Shown: positions 16,936 through 25,257 of the stretch, one piece after another
Numbering within the stretch: the first letter of the stretch is position 1
Layout of the letters: every line of letters starts with the position of its first letter
From: Candidatus Lutibacillus vidarii
GTDB taxonomy: Bacteria > Actinomycetota > Actinomycetes > Actinomycetales > Dermatophilaceae
Assembly (NCBI GenBank): GCA_016717165.1
Contig: JADKGA010000003.1
Location: 248,001-312,000 of the forward strand
Direction of reading: 5' to 3'
Length of the DNA stretch: 64,000 bases
Translations under genes and position numbers: made by a program
Notes under the pieces: generated by a model
Seen by the model: only the letters and a program-made list of their open reading frames with translations
Told to the model about the DNA's origin: nothing
Databases searched by the model: none

Positions 16936-17682
16936 ATGCGTTCGTCCCGCTATGTCCGAATCCTGCTCACCCTCACCCTGGTGCTCGCCGGAGCGGTGGT
17001 GACGGTCGGACCCGCTGCACCCGGCGCCCAAGGCGCGACCTGCTACACGTGGTACCGCACCTTGCGGCCGGGGATGACCGGCTCCGACGTCGCCGAGCTC
17101 CAGATCCGCGTCGCCGGCTGGGCCGGCTATGGCGTCAATATCGCGATCGACGGCAGCTACGGCTCGCTGACCACCGAGGCGGTCCGGGGCTTCCAGCGCG
17201 CCTACGGTCTCAACCCCGACGGGGTCGCCGGCAGCCTCACCTTCTCGAAGATCTACTCGCTGCAGAAGGCCGACTGCTCGCCGCTGCACTTCTCCTGGAC
17301 TGAAGTCAGCAACAACTGTGGCCGCGGGCTCAACTCGAACGGGTCCGTCCCGCTCGCGGAGGTCAAGGAGAACCTCAAGCGGGTGATGTGGCGCGCCGAG
17401 GCGCTGCGCCACCAGCTCGGCGACACCCCGATCACGGTGACCTCGGGCTTCCGCGACAAGGCCTGCGACGGCTACCCCTACGGCCAGCACACCTATGGCA
17501 AGGCGCTGGACCTGGTCCGGGTGCAGTCGATCGCCGACCTGTGCGTGGTGGCTCGTCAGGCGCGCTCTGCCGGCGCCGGTGGCCTCTTCGGACCGGGTTA
17601 CCCCGACCACAACGACCACGTGCACTTCGACATCCGCGCCGGGCGCGTCTGGAGCGCCCCGACCTGCGGGATCACCTCATGA
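16936..17682 (+). CDS. Secreted M15 D-Ala-D-Ala carboxypeptidase with peptidoglycan-binding domain
   Basis: A 248-residue exported zinc peptidase. A signal peptide (basic RSSRY, hydrophobic ILLTLTLVLAGAVVTV, small residues GAQGA) precedes a PG_binding_1 repeat at about residues 45-105, then the M15A catalytic domain. The zinc-site pattern is visible: TSGFRDKACDG, QHTYGKALDL for the first His/Asp and DHNDHVHFDI for the second His. Homologues such as the Streptomyces albus enzyme trim D-Ala from peptidoglycan stems. The ATG at 16936 follows GGAGGAAGCC closely and is preferred over one 12 nt earlier. Its stop overlaps the start of the M74 gene (ATGA), so the two wall peptidases are coupled. Confidence 0.88.
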   Translation: MRSSRYVRILLTLTLVLAGAVVTVGPAAPGAQGATCYTWYRTLRPGMTGSDVAELQIRVAGWAGYGVNIAIDGSYGSLTTEAVRGFQRAYGLNPDGVAGSLTFSKIYSLQKADCSPLHFSWTEVSNNCGRGLNSNGSVPLAEVKENLKRVMWRAEALRHQLGDTPITVTSGFRDKACDGYPYGQHTYGKALDLVRVQSIADLCVVARQARSAGAGGLFGPGYPDHNDHVHFDIRAGRVWSAPTCGITS

Positions 17683-18623
17683 TCTCGTCGGCATACCGCC
17701 TGCGGGCGATGCTGGTCGCCCTCCTCGTCGTCGCCTCGGGGCTGCTCGCCGGTCCCCCGGCACAGGCGTTCTCGGCGGCGGCCTTCCCGACGTTGTGGCA
17801 GGGGAACCGTGGAGTGGATGTCCAGGCCCTGCAGTACCTCCTCCAGGCCCGGGGCTACACCTCGGTGGCTGCCGACGGGGTCTTCGGCTCGGGCACCGAC
17901 TCCGCGGTGCGGGCCTTCCAGAACGCCCGAGGCCTACAACCGGACGGCACGGCGGGAGCCCTGACGTGGGGCGCCCTGGTCGTCACCGTCCGGAACGGCT
18001 CGACCGGGCCGGCGGTAAAGGCGGTGCAGGTACTCCTCAACAAGAAGCGCTCCGCCGGCCTGGCTGTCGACGGGGTTTTCGGAACCGGCACCCTCGGGGC
18101 CGTGACAACCTTCCAGCGCCATGCGGGTATCGGCGACGACGGCGTCGTCGGTGCGATGACCTGGCGCAACCTGCTCTGGCACTACACCTTGCCCTCGTGG
18201 GTGAACCTGTGCGACAAGGACCCCGACGGGAACACCGGGGCGAACTGGGGCACGGGATCGACCATAGGCCAGCTGGAGGCGGCAGCCGCGAGCTTCGCGG
18301 GGACTGGTCAGGGCAAGGTGCCCGTGGGTGACATCAGCTGGGAGCACGGCGGTGATATCGCCGGGCACGCCTCGCACGAGCTCGGCGTCGACGTCGACGT
18401 CTGGCCCATCCGCACCGACAACGCCCAGTGCACCGCCGGCCGGATCACGCCGGCCTCGGCGGCGTACGACCAGGCCGCAACCCGACAGCTGGTCCAGGCG
18501 ATCCGCGCGGCCGCCCCTGGGCACGTCGTGCTGATCTACTTCAACGACCGGCAGCTGATCAACGAGGGGTTGACCTCCTCGTACCCGAACCACGACAACC
18601 ACCTGCACATCCGGTACAAGTAG
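17679..18623 (+). CDS. Secreted murein endopeptidase (M74/MepA-like) with two peptidoglycan-binding domains
   Basis: A 314-residue exported protein. The N-terminus is a signal peptide ending PPAQAFS. Two PG_binding_1 repeats follow at about residues 40-95 and 108-160, each with the DGVFG...AV..FQ signature. The C-terminal domain resembles penicillin-insensitive murein endopeptidase: SWEHGGDIAGHASHELGVD supplies the HxxHxxGxxxD zinc motif and NHDNHLHIRYK the terminal His pair. Such LAS-type metallopeptidases cut peptide cross-links between glycan strands. It overlaps the preceding M15 gene by 4 nt, so both hydrolases are made together. Exact bond specificity is not deducible. Confidence 0.86.
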   Translation: MISSAYRLRAMLVALLVVASGLLAGPPAQAFSAAAFPTLWQGNRGVDVQALQYLLQARGYTSVAADGVFGSGTDSAVRAFQNARGLQPDGTAGALTWGALVVTVRNGSTGPAVKAVQVLLNKKRSAGLAVDGVFGTGTLGAVTTFQRHAGIGDDGVVGAMTWRNLLWHYTLPSWVNLCDKDPDGNTGANWGTGSTIGQLEAAAASFAGTGQGKVPVGDISWEHGGDIAGHASHELGVDVDVWPIRTDNAQCTAGRITPASAAYDQAATRQLVQAIRAAAPGHVVLIYFNDRQLINEGLTSSYPNHDNHLHIRYK

Positions 18624-18635
18624 TCGCTGGTTTGA

Positions 18636-18669
18636 CGTGGCCGGGTCGGCTCCCGCCGGTCCGGCCACG
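18636..18669 (+). terminator. Hairpin between convergent genes
   Basis: A 9-bp stem CGTGGCCGG/CCGGCCACG lies 12 nt after the M74 stop and 33 nt after the end of the convergent cyclodeaminase-family gene, so it may terminate both. Confidence 0.5.
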
Positions 18670-18702
18670 CCGCGTCCGGTCGCGCGTTGCGCCGCGCCGG
18701 GC

Positions 18703-19611
18703 TCAAAGCACGGAATGCAGCAAGGCAGCCTCGGCCCCGGCGAGCCCGACATTGCAGAACAGGACCCGCGACCCCGCCGCAGCGCCGAGGCCGCGCTCGT
18801 CACCGTGGTCCACGCCGGGCGTAGCCAGCAGAGCGGAGAGCTCGACGATCTCGTCGGCCCGGTCCGCGAGGACGTGCGGCGGGTCGTACCCGCGCAGCTG
18901 GGCGAGCGAGTCGGTGACGACGAGGTCGGCGGCGTCCGCAAGCGCGGGCGAGTACTCGGCCCGGCCGACCTGTTTGGGTCCCACCGTGACAACGAGCTGG
19001 CCGGGGCGGATCCGCTCCGGGTCGAGCACCGGGGTCGGGCTCGACGTGGCGAGGACGACGAGGTCGGCCTCGAGGTCGGGTGGCGTCGCCTCGGCAGCGT
19101 CAAGGCCCAACCGCGACCGGACCTCCTCGACGAACCGGGCGGCCGACCCCGGCGAGCGCCCGACGACCCGGACCCGCCTCAGCGTGCGGACCGCCCGCAG
19201 CGCCCAGAGCTGGTGGTAGGCCTGGCGTCCGGCGCCGACGAGCGTCACGTCGACCGGGCCCGGCGGCGTCAGCGCGTCCACCGCGACGGCCGTCATCGCG
19301 CCGCAGCGCATCGGGCCGAGCAGGGCACTGACCGCCATACCGAGGACGGCGCCGGAGGCGCCCTCGTGGACGACGGTCACCTGCTCGTCGCCCTGGGCAC
19401 CCACCCCGGCGTAGGCGCGGTAGCCATACCACTGGTCCCCGAGGGCACCGGCGGTCACGGTGAGCCGCTCCGGATGGGTCAGCGGTATGACGGCCCGGGC
19501 CGGCGCGCGGAAGTCGCCCTCGGCCTGGGCGTGGAGCAGCGCCGTGAGCACGGCGACGACCCGGTCGGCCGACAGCCGGGCCCGGATCTCGTCGTCCCCG
19601 AGGACCCTCAC
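18703..19611 (-). CDS. Ornithine cyclodeaminase/mu-crystallin family protein
   Basis: A 302-residue member of the ornithine cyclodeaminase/mu-crystallin superfamily, NAD(P)-dependent enzymes acting on amino or imino acids (ornithine cyclodeaminase, alanine dehydrogenase, ketimine reductase). The Rossmann motif VTLVGAGRQAYHQLWALRA lies at about residues 121-139. The N-terminal substrate-domain residues of the family (VIPLTHPERLTVTAGALGDQW) are present but not the usual RxxxxP...M-P pattern of true cyclodeaminase, so the substrate is open. The GTG at 19611 is the best in-frame start after the icd stop. It follows icd by 37 nt on the same strand and may be co-transcribed with it. Confidence 0.82.
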   Translation of the reverse strand: MRVLGDDEIRARLSADRVVAVLTALLHAQAEGDFRAPARAVIPLTHPERLTVTAGALGDQWYGYRAYAGVGAQGDEQVTVVHEGASGAVLGMAVSALLGPMRCGAMTAVAVDALTPPGPVDVTLVGAGRQAYHQLWALRAVRTLRRVRVVGRSPGSAARFVEEVRSRLGLDAAEATPPDLEADLVVLATSSPTPVLDPERIRPGQLVVTVGPKQVGRAEYSPALADAADLVVTDSLAQLRGYDPPHVLADRADEIVELSALLATPGVDHGDERGLGAAAGSRVLFCNVGLAGAEAALLHSVL

Positions 19612-19648
19612 GCCGAGCGCCCTGGCGCGCCCACGGCCAGCCCCGACG

Positions 19649-21886
19649 TCAGAGCGAGTCGATGATCGCGTTGAGGGTCGGGCTCGGCCGCATCGCCGCG
19701 GTGACCTTGGCGGTGTCCGGACGGTAGTACCCGCCCAGGTCGACCGGGTGGCCCTGGACGCCGATGAGCTCGGCGTTGATCTGGTCCTCATCGACGGCCA
19801 GCGCGGCCGCGACCGGCGCGAACCGGTCGGCGAGCTCGGGGTCCGCGGACTGCGCCGCGAGCGCCCGGGCCCAGTAGAGCGCGAGGTAGAAGTGCGAGCC
19901 GCGGTTGTCGATCTGGCCGACCTTGCGGGCCGGGGACTTGTTCTCGTCGAGGAAGGTCGCGATGGCGGCGTCGAGGGCGTCGGCGAGGACCTGGGCCTTG
20001 GCGTTGCCGGTCGTCTGGGCGACATGCTCGAGCGAGGCGCCCAGGGCGGAGAACTCACCGAGGGAGTCCCAGCGCAGGTAGTCCTCGGCGACGAACTGCT
20101 GGACGTGCTTGGGCGCCGAGCCGCCGGCCCCGGTCTCGAAGAGCCCGCCACCGGCGAGCAGGGGCACGACCGAGAGCATCTTCGCCGAGGTGCCGAGCTC
20201 GAGGATCGGGAAGAGGTCGGTGAGATAGTCACGCAGCACGTTGCCGGTCACCGAGATGGTGTCCTTGCCCTCGCGGATCCGCTCGAGGCACCAGCGGATC
20301 GCCTCGACGGGGGCGAGGATGCGGTACTCGATACCGGTGAGGTCGTGGTCGCCGAGGTAGCGCTCGACCTTGGCGATGACATTGCGGTCGTGGGCGCGTT
20401 CACGGTCGAGGTAGAAGCAGGCCGGGGCGCCGGTGACCCGGGCCCTGGTGACGGCGAGCTTGACCCAGTCCTGGATCGGGATATCGCGCACCCGCGACAT
20501 CCTCCAGATGTCGCCCGCGCCGCACTCGTGGCTCATCAGCTCGGCGCCGTCGGGGCCGAGGACACGCACCGTGCCTGCCGCGGGGAGGATGAAGGTCGTC
20601 GGGTGCGAGCCGTACTCCTCGGCCTTCTGAGCCATCAGCCCGACATTGGGGACCGACCCCATCGTCGCCGGGTCCAGTGCCCCATGGGTGCGGCAGTTGT
20701 CGAAGACCTCGGCATACATCGGGCCGTAACAGCGGTCCGGCACCATCGCCAAGGTGGGCTGAAGCGTGCCAGCCCCGTTCCACATCTGGCCGGAGTCGCG
20801 GACGACGACCGGCATCGACGCGTCGACGATGGTGTCATTGCTGAAGTGCAGGTTGGTGATGCCCTTGTCGGAGTTGACCATGGCGATCGCCGGGCGGGCG
20901 GCATACAGGGCCGTGATGTCGGCCTCGATCGCCGCTCGCTGCGCCTCCGGAAGGGTCGCGATCCGGGCCTGGAGGTCGCCCATGCCGAGGTTGGGGTTGA
21001 AGCCGAGCTCGGCCAGGGTGTCGGCGTACTTCTCCAGCACCGGAGCGTAGAAGACCGAGACGGCATGCCCGAACATCACCGGGTCGGAGACCTTCATCAT
21101 CGTCGCCTTGAGATGCAGCGACAGGAGCAGCCCGTCGGCCTTGGCCGCCTCGATCTGGGCGGCGTAGAAGGCGCGCAGCGCGGCCACGCTCATGAAGGTG
21201 CCGTCGACGATCTCCCCGGGCAGGGTCGGGACCTTTGCGGCGAGGACGACCGGGGCGGAGCCGTCGGCCGGGACCAGCTCGATGCGCAGGTCGCCGCCGT
21301 CGGCCATGACGACGGACTTCTCGTTGCCGTAGAAGTCACCCGCACTCATCGTCGCGACGCGCGCCTTGGTCGCCGGGTCCCAGGCGCCGAGGCGGTGCGG
21401 GTGCTTCTTGGCGAAGTTCTTCACCGACAGGGGGGCGCGCCGGTCCGAGTTCCCCTCGCGCAGGACCGGGTTGACCGCCGACCCCAGGACCTTCCCGTAT
21501 GCCGCAGCAACGGCTTGGTCCTCCTCGGTGGCCGGGGACTCGGGGTAGTCGGGGACGGCATACCCCTTGCCCTGAAGCTCGGCGATGGCGGCCTTGAGCT
21601 GCGGGACGGAGGCGGAGATATTGGGGAGCTTGATGATATTCGCCTCGGGGCGCAAGGTGAGCGCACCGAGGGCGGCGAGATTGTCGGGCACCTGCTGCTC
21701 GGCGGTGAGCCGGTCCGGGAAGGCCGCGAGGATGCGGCCGGACAGCGAGATATCGCTGGTGACGACCTCGACGCCGGTCCCCGCGGTGAAGGCCTGCACG
21801 ATCGGCAGGAACGAGGACGTCGCCAGGGCCGGCGCCTCGTCGATCTGGGTCCAGACGATCTGGGAACGAGCAGGGGTCGAGGTCAT
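19649..21886 (-). CDS. icd: NADP-dependent isocitrate dehydrogenase, monomeric type
   Basis: A 745-residue monomeric IDH, oxidising isocitrate to 2-oxoglutarate and CO2 with NADP+ in the TCA cycle. Length is diagnostic (monomeric enzymes about 740, dimeric about 415). Recognisable blocks include IVWTQIDEAPALATSSFLP at the N-terminus, the isocitrate-binding region with SVKNFAKKHPHRLG and the metal-site aspartates around GITNLHFSNDTIVDASMP. The ATG at 21886 is chosen because the conserved sequence starts there; the frame is open 24 codons further. A near-perfect 22-bp palindrome lies 57-78 nt upstream and may be a repressor operator. sucCD and mdh lie within 10 kb but in separate units. Confidence 0.96.
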   Translation of the reverse strand: MTSTPARSQIVWTQIDEAPALATSSFLPIVQAFTAGTGVEVVTSDISLSGRILAAFPDRLTAEQQVPDNLAALGALTLRPEANIIKLPNISASVPQLKAAIAELQGKGYAVPDYPESPATEEDQAVAAAYGKVLGSAVNPVLREGNSDRRAPLSVKNFAKKHPHRLGAWDPATKARVATMSAGDFYGNEKSVVMADGGDLRIELVPADGSAPVVLAAKVPTLPGEIVDGTFMSVAALRAFYAAQIEAAKADGLLLSLHLKATMMKVSDPVMFGHAVSVFYAPVLEKYADTLAELGFNPNLGMGDLQARIATLPEAQRAAIEADITALYAARPAIAMVNSDKGITNLHFSNDTIVDASMPVVVRDSGQMWNGAGTLQPTLAMVPDRCYGPMYAEVFDNCRTHGALDPATMGSVPNVGLMAQKAEEYGSHPTTFILPAAGTVRVLGPDGAELMSHECGAGDIWRMSRVRDIPIQDWVKLAVTRARVTGAPACFYLDRERAHDRNVIAKVERYLGDHDLTGIEYRILAPVEAIRWCLERIREGKDTISVTGNVLRDYLTDLFPILELGTSAKMLSVVPLLAGGGLFETGAGGSAPKHVQQFVAEDYLRWDSLGEFSALGASLEHVAQTTGNAKAQVLADALDAAIATFLDENKSPARKVGQIDNRGSHFYLALYWARALAAQSADPELADRFAPVAAALAVDEDQINAELIGVQGHPVDLGGYYRPDTAKVTAAMRPSPTLNAIIDSL

Positions 21887-21942
21887 CGCCGTCTCCACTT
21901 CGAGGTCGCGCCATCGGTGCCAGGCCAGGCTACCGAACCGAG

Positions 21943-21964
21943 GATACCTTGATGTCAAGATATC
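21943..21964. promoter_or_regulatory. 22-bp palindromic operator upstream of icd
   Basis: Inverted repeat GATA-N-CTTGA-TG-TCAAG-N-TATC, with one mismatched pair. It lies 57 nt upstream of the icd start and 149 nt upstream of the divergent aquaporin start. The symmetry is typical of a dimeric helix-turn-helix repressor (MarR or GntR type); the regulator is not known. Confidence 0.5.
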
Positions 21965-22112
21965 TGCTCACGCCGGCCGTCGGCCGACCCGCCGCGCCCC
22001 TGCCGACCTTTGGCGCACCCACCCTGACATGCGTTAATGGTGCTGCGCGCCGGGGGACGACGCGCAGGCCAGGCAGACCTGGCATCACCACCATTCGAGG
22101 GGATCCACCATC

Positions 22113-22850
22113 ATGCAGACTCCCACCCTGCCCGCGCGCCTCGGCGCCGAGGCTCTGGGCACCTTCTGGCTCGTCTTCGGCGGCTGTGGCTCGGCCATCT
22201 TCGCCGCGAAGTACCTCACCGACGACAAGACCCAGCTCGGCATCGGCTTCGTCGGTGTCGCGCTCGCCTTCGGCCTCACCGTGCTCACCATGGCGTATGC
22301 CGTGGGCCACGTGTCGGGCGGCCACTTCAACCCGGCCGTGACGATCGGCCTGGCCACCGCGAAGCGCTTCGACTGGAAGGACGTGCCTGCGTACGTCGTC
22401 ACCCAGGTCGTCGCCGGCCTGGTTGCCGGTGCCGCGCTGCTCGCCATCGCCTCCGGCAAGGACGGCTTCACCGCGACCGGCCACATGGCCGCCAACGGGT
22501 ATGGCGCGAGCTCCCCCGGCGGCTACGGCCTCGGGGCGGCCCTGCTCGCCGAGCTCATCCTCACCGCGGTCTTCCTCTACGTCATCCTCGGCGCGACCGA
22601 CCGGCGCGCCCCGGCCGGCTTCGCCCCGATCGCCATCGGTCTGGCGCTGACCCTGATCCACCTCATCTCCATCCCGATCACCAACACCTCGGTCAACCCG
22701 GCCCGCTCGACCGGCGTCGCCTTCGTCAACGCCGCCGGGGCTCCGGGTCAGCTGTGGCTGTTCTGGCTTGCTCCGATCCTCGGGGCGATGATCGCCGGGG
22801 CGACATACGCCGCCATCACCGGCGAGAAGACCGCACCGGCCGCCGCCTGA
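22113..22850 (+). CDS. aqpZ: Aquaporin Z-like water channel
   Basis: A 245-residue major intrinsic protein with six predicted transmembrane helices. Both half-helix pore motifs are intact: HFNPAVTIGLA near residue 70 and TSVNPARSTGVAF near residue 195. The Arg in NPARS is the selectivity-filter arginine, and the absence of the Asp that follows NPAR in glycerol facilitators (here Ser) argues for a water channel. Length fits AqpZ (230-250). It is monocistronic, with a 13-bp hairpin starting 15 nt after the stop codon. The palindrome at 21943-21964 sits in the shared divergent region with icd. Confidence 0.93.
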   Translation: MQTPTLPARLGAEALGTFWLVFGGCGSAIFAAKYLTDDKTQLGIGFVGVALAFGLTVLTMAYAVGHVSGGHFNPAVTIGLATAKRFDWKDVPAYVVTQVVAGLVAGAALLAIASGKDGFTATGHMAANGYGASSPGGYGLGAALLAELILTAVFLYVILGATDRRAPAGFAPIAIGLALTLIHLISIPITNTSVNPARSTGVAFVNAAGAPGQLWLFWLAPILGAMIAGATYAAITGEKTAPAAA

Positions 22851-22864
22851 GTGACCAGGCAGTT

Positions 22865-22895
22865 GGGTCGGCATACCTGCGCGGTATGCCGACCC
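22865..22895 (+). terminator. Terminator hairpin after aqpZ
   Basis: A 13-bp perfect stem (GGGTCGGCATACC, 5-nt loop, complement) starting 15 nt after the stop. Both arms contain the octamer GGCATACC/GGTATGCC that is over-represented in the window. No T-run. Confidence 0.75.
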
Positions 22896-22992
22896 GGCCA
22901 CGCGCTCGAAGGTGACCTCCGGCACGGCGCCGTGCCGGGCCCGCTGGTAGCGTCGGACGCGTCGTCCACCCCCCGTCGCGAAGGGTCGCATC

Positions 22993-23973
22993 GTGAGCAC
23001 TTCCCCCGTCAAGGTCGCCGTCACCGGCGCGGCCGGCCAGATCGGCTACAGCCTGCTGTTCCGCATCGCCAGTGGCGCCCTGTTGGGGCCGGACACCCCG
23101 GTGGAGCTGCGGCTGCTCGAGATCACCCCCGCACTGAAAGCCCTCGAGGGTGTCGTCATGGAGCTCGACGACTGCGCCTTCCCGACGCTTGCCGGCGTCG
23201 AGATCGGTGACGACCCCGAGCAGATCTTCGCCGGGGCCAGCTGCGCTCTGCTCGTCGGCGCGATGCCGCGCAAGGAGGGAATGGACCGGGCCGACCTGCT
23301 CGCCGCCAATGGCAAGATCTTCACCGGTCAGGGTGCGGCGCTGAACAAGGTGGCCGCCGACGACATCAAGGTCCTCGTCACCGGCAACCCGGCCAACACC
23401 AATGCGCTCATCGCGATGACGAACGCCCCGGACATCCCCCGCGACCGGTTCAACGCGTTGACCCGGCTGGACCACAACCGGGCCAAGAGCATGCTCGCCA
23501 AGAAGCTGGGCGTGGCCGTGGACGAGGTCCGCGGGCTGGCGATCTGGGGCAACCACGACGACTCGATGTACCCCGACCTGTTCCACACCACGGTCAACGG
23601 CCAGGTCGCGGCGGACCTCGTCGACCACGAGTGGATCACCGGGACGTATATCCCGACCGTCGCCACCCGTGGCGGGGCGATCATCAAGGCCCGCGGCCTG
23701 TCCTCGGCGGCCTCGGCGGCGAACGCGACGATCGACCACATGCGGGACTGGATGCTCGGCAGCTCCGAGGTCGTCTCGATGTCGGTGCCCTCGGACGGGT
23801 CGTACGGCGTGGCCGAGGGGCTCATCTCCTCGTTCCCGTGCACCGTCGCGGACGGCGCCTGGTCGATCGTCCAGGGCCTGGAGCTCAACGACTTCTCCCG
23901 CGAGCGCATCGACGCCTCGGTGGCTCGGCTCGCGGCCGAGCGCGACCAGGTCAAGGAGCTGGGCCTCATCTGA
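22993..23973 (+). CDS. mdh: Malate dehydrogenase
   Basis: A 326-residue NAD-dependent malate dehydrogenase converting malate to oxaloacetate in the TCA cycle. The Rossmann loop is VTGAAGQIGYSLLFRIASG, the substrate-binding arginines lie in MPRKEGMDRADLL and LTRLDHNRA, the NAD contact is VTGNPANTNALIAM, and the catalytic His is in IWGNHDDSMYPDL. This is the actinobacterial/cytosolic-type group of about 326-330 residues. GTG start at 22993. Monocistronic and followed 16 nt later by a very strong hairpin terminator. Confidence 0.97.
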   Translation: MSTSPVKVAVTGAAGQIGYSLLFRIASGALLGPDTPVELRLLEITPALKALEGVVMELDDCAFPTLAGVEIGDDPEQIFAGASCALLVGAMPRKEGMDRADLLAANGKIFTGQGAALNKVAADDIKVLVTGNPANTNALIAMTNAPDIPRDRFNALTRLDHNRAKSMLAKKLGVAVDEVRGLAIWGNHDDSMYPDLFHTTVNGQVAADLVDHEWITGTYIPTVATRGGAIIKARGLSSAASAANATIDHMRDWMLGSSEVVSMSVPSDGSYGVAEGLISSFPCTVADGAWSIVQGLELNDFSRERIDASVARLAAERDQVKELGLI

Positions 23974-23989
23974 TCTTGTGTACCTCCCC

Positions 23990-24034
23990 CGCAAAGACAC
24001 ACCTTGAGAACGCTTCTCAAGGTGTGTCTTTGCG
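23990..24034. terminator. Strong bidirectional terminator between mdh and DUF3017 gene
   Basis: A 21-bp perfect stem with a 3-nt loop (CGC). Its outer ends are A-rich on the left and T-rich on the right (GTCTTTGCG), giving a partial T-run in either direction. It lies between convergent genes mdh and the DUF3017 gene. Confidence 0.85.
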
Positions 24035-24055
24035 GTGAAGGGGAGCTGGGGGCGG

Positions 24056-24331
24056 TCAGCGGCGGCGCAGGTCGACCAGGGTGATCGCCGTGAACAGTGC
24101 CGCCGCGAGCAGCACGAGGGTAATGACGTCGACGGCGCGCCCCCGGACGACGAGCCCTCCGGACGCGCTGGGCGGCAGGACGAGCCGAACCACCGCCGCG
24201 CCGAGCAAGGACGCGATGACGAGGTAGGCCCCGACGAGGGTCCGGCCGCCGAGGACAAAGCCCAGCCCCGCGAGAGTGCCCGCCGCGGCAGCCCACCAGA
24301 GGCCGAGCCGGGCCAGCTCGCGGGGCGCCAT
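24056..24331 (-). CDS. DUF3017 membrane protein
   Basis: A 91-residue protein with three hydrophobic segments (about residues 10-28, 33-53 and 66-85) and a basic C-terminus DLRRR. It matches the small actinobacterial DUF3017 proteins that sit directly after folD. It begins 2 nt after the folD stop, so it is in the folD transcript. Function is unknown; the conserved linkage is the only clue. Confidence 0.75.
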   Translation of the reverse strand: MAPRELARLGLWWAAAAGTLAGLGFVLGGRTLVGAYLVIASLLGAAVVRLVLPPSASGGLVVRGRAVDVITLVLLAAALFTAITLVDLRRR

Positions 24332-24333
24332 GG

Positions 24334-25212
24334 TCAGGACCGGGAGGGGACGACGCCGGCCGCGCGCTCGGCGGCGGCGACGATATTCGTCAGCAGCTCG
24401 GCCCGGGTCATCGGGCCGACCCCGCCTGGGTTCGGCGAGACCCAGCCGGCCACCGAGGCGACCTCAGGGTCGACATCCCCGGCGATCGCCGAGCCGCCGT
24501 CGGCGCGAACCACCCGGCTCACCCCGACGTCGAGGACCGCAGCACCCGGCTTGACCATGTCTGCGGTGATGATCGACGGAACCCCCGCGGCCGCGACGAC
24601 GATATCGGCCTGACGCACCGCGCCCGCAAGATCCTTGGTGCCGGTGTGGCACAGGGTCACGGTGGCATTCTCGGAGCGTCGGGTGAGGATGAGCCCGAGC
24701 GGCCGACCGACGGTCAGTCCCCGCCCGACGACGACGACATGGGCCCCGGCGATCGGGACGGCATACCGACGGAGCAGCTCGACGCATCCGATCGGGGTGC
24801 ACGGCAGGGGCGCCGGACGGCCGATGACGAGGCAGCCGAGGTTGTATGGATGCAGCCCGTCGACATCCTTCTCCGGGGCAACCCGCGACAGCAGGGCGAA
24901 CTCGTCGAGCCCGGTCGGCTGCTGGACGATGAAGCCGGTGACCGCCGGATCGGCGTTGAGCCCGTCGATGACCGCCTCGACCTGCGCCTGGGTCGCGCCG
25001 GCGGGCAGGTCGTGCCGGAACGAGCGGATCCCGATCTCGGCGCAGTCGCGGTGCTTGGCCCCGACGTACCACCTGCTCCCGGGGTCGTCCCCCACCAGGA
25101 CGGTCCCGAGCCCGGGGACGACGCCCCGCTCGGCGAGGACGGCCACCCGGGCCGTCAGCTCGGCCTTGATATCGGCGAGGACGGCGGAGCCGTCGAGAAC
25201 GATCGCGGTCAC
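24334..25212 (-). CDS. folD: Bifunctional methylenetetrahydrofolate dehydrogenase/cyclohydrolase
   Basis: A 292-residue FolD, which oxidises 5,10-methylene-THF with NADP+ and hydrolyses methenyl-THF to 10-formyl-THF. The catalytic Lys is in YVGAKHRDCAEIGI, the folate motif is IVQQPTGLDEF, followed by the PEKDVDGLHPYNLG block and the Rossmann stretch VVVVGRGLTVGRPLGLIL. The GTG at 25212 gives the normal length; the frame is open a further 11 codons. Its product, 10-formyl-THF, is the formyl donor for PurN and PurH encoded immediately upstream on the same strand (45-nt gap to purH), so the cluster links folate and purine synthesis. Confidence 0.96.
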   Translation of the reverse strand: MTAIVLDGSAVLADIKAELTARVAVLAERGVVPGLGTVLVGDDPGSRWYVGAKHRDCAEIGIRSFRHDLPAGATQAQVEAVIDGLNADPAVTGFIVQQPTGLDEFALLSRVAPEKDVDGLHPYNLGCLVIGRPAPLPCTPIGCVELLRRYAVPIAGAHVVVVGRGLTVGRPLGLILTRRSENATVTLCHTGTKDLAGAVRQADIVVAAAGVPSIITADMVKPGAAVLDVGVSRVVRADGGSAIAGDVDPEVASVAGWVSPNPGGVGPMTRAELLTNIVAAAERAAGVVPSRS

Positions 25213-25257
25213 GGTGCCCCATCCTGCCACGCGGCCGGCACGCACCGAGCCGGATCC

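Noticed and set aside
19460..21952. An 830-residue plus-strand ORF opposite icd
   Set aside because: Low-complexity charged residues typical of a shadow of the monomeric IDH gene.
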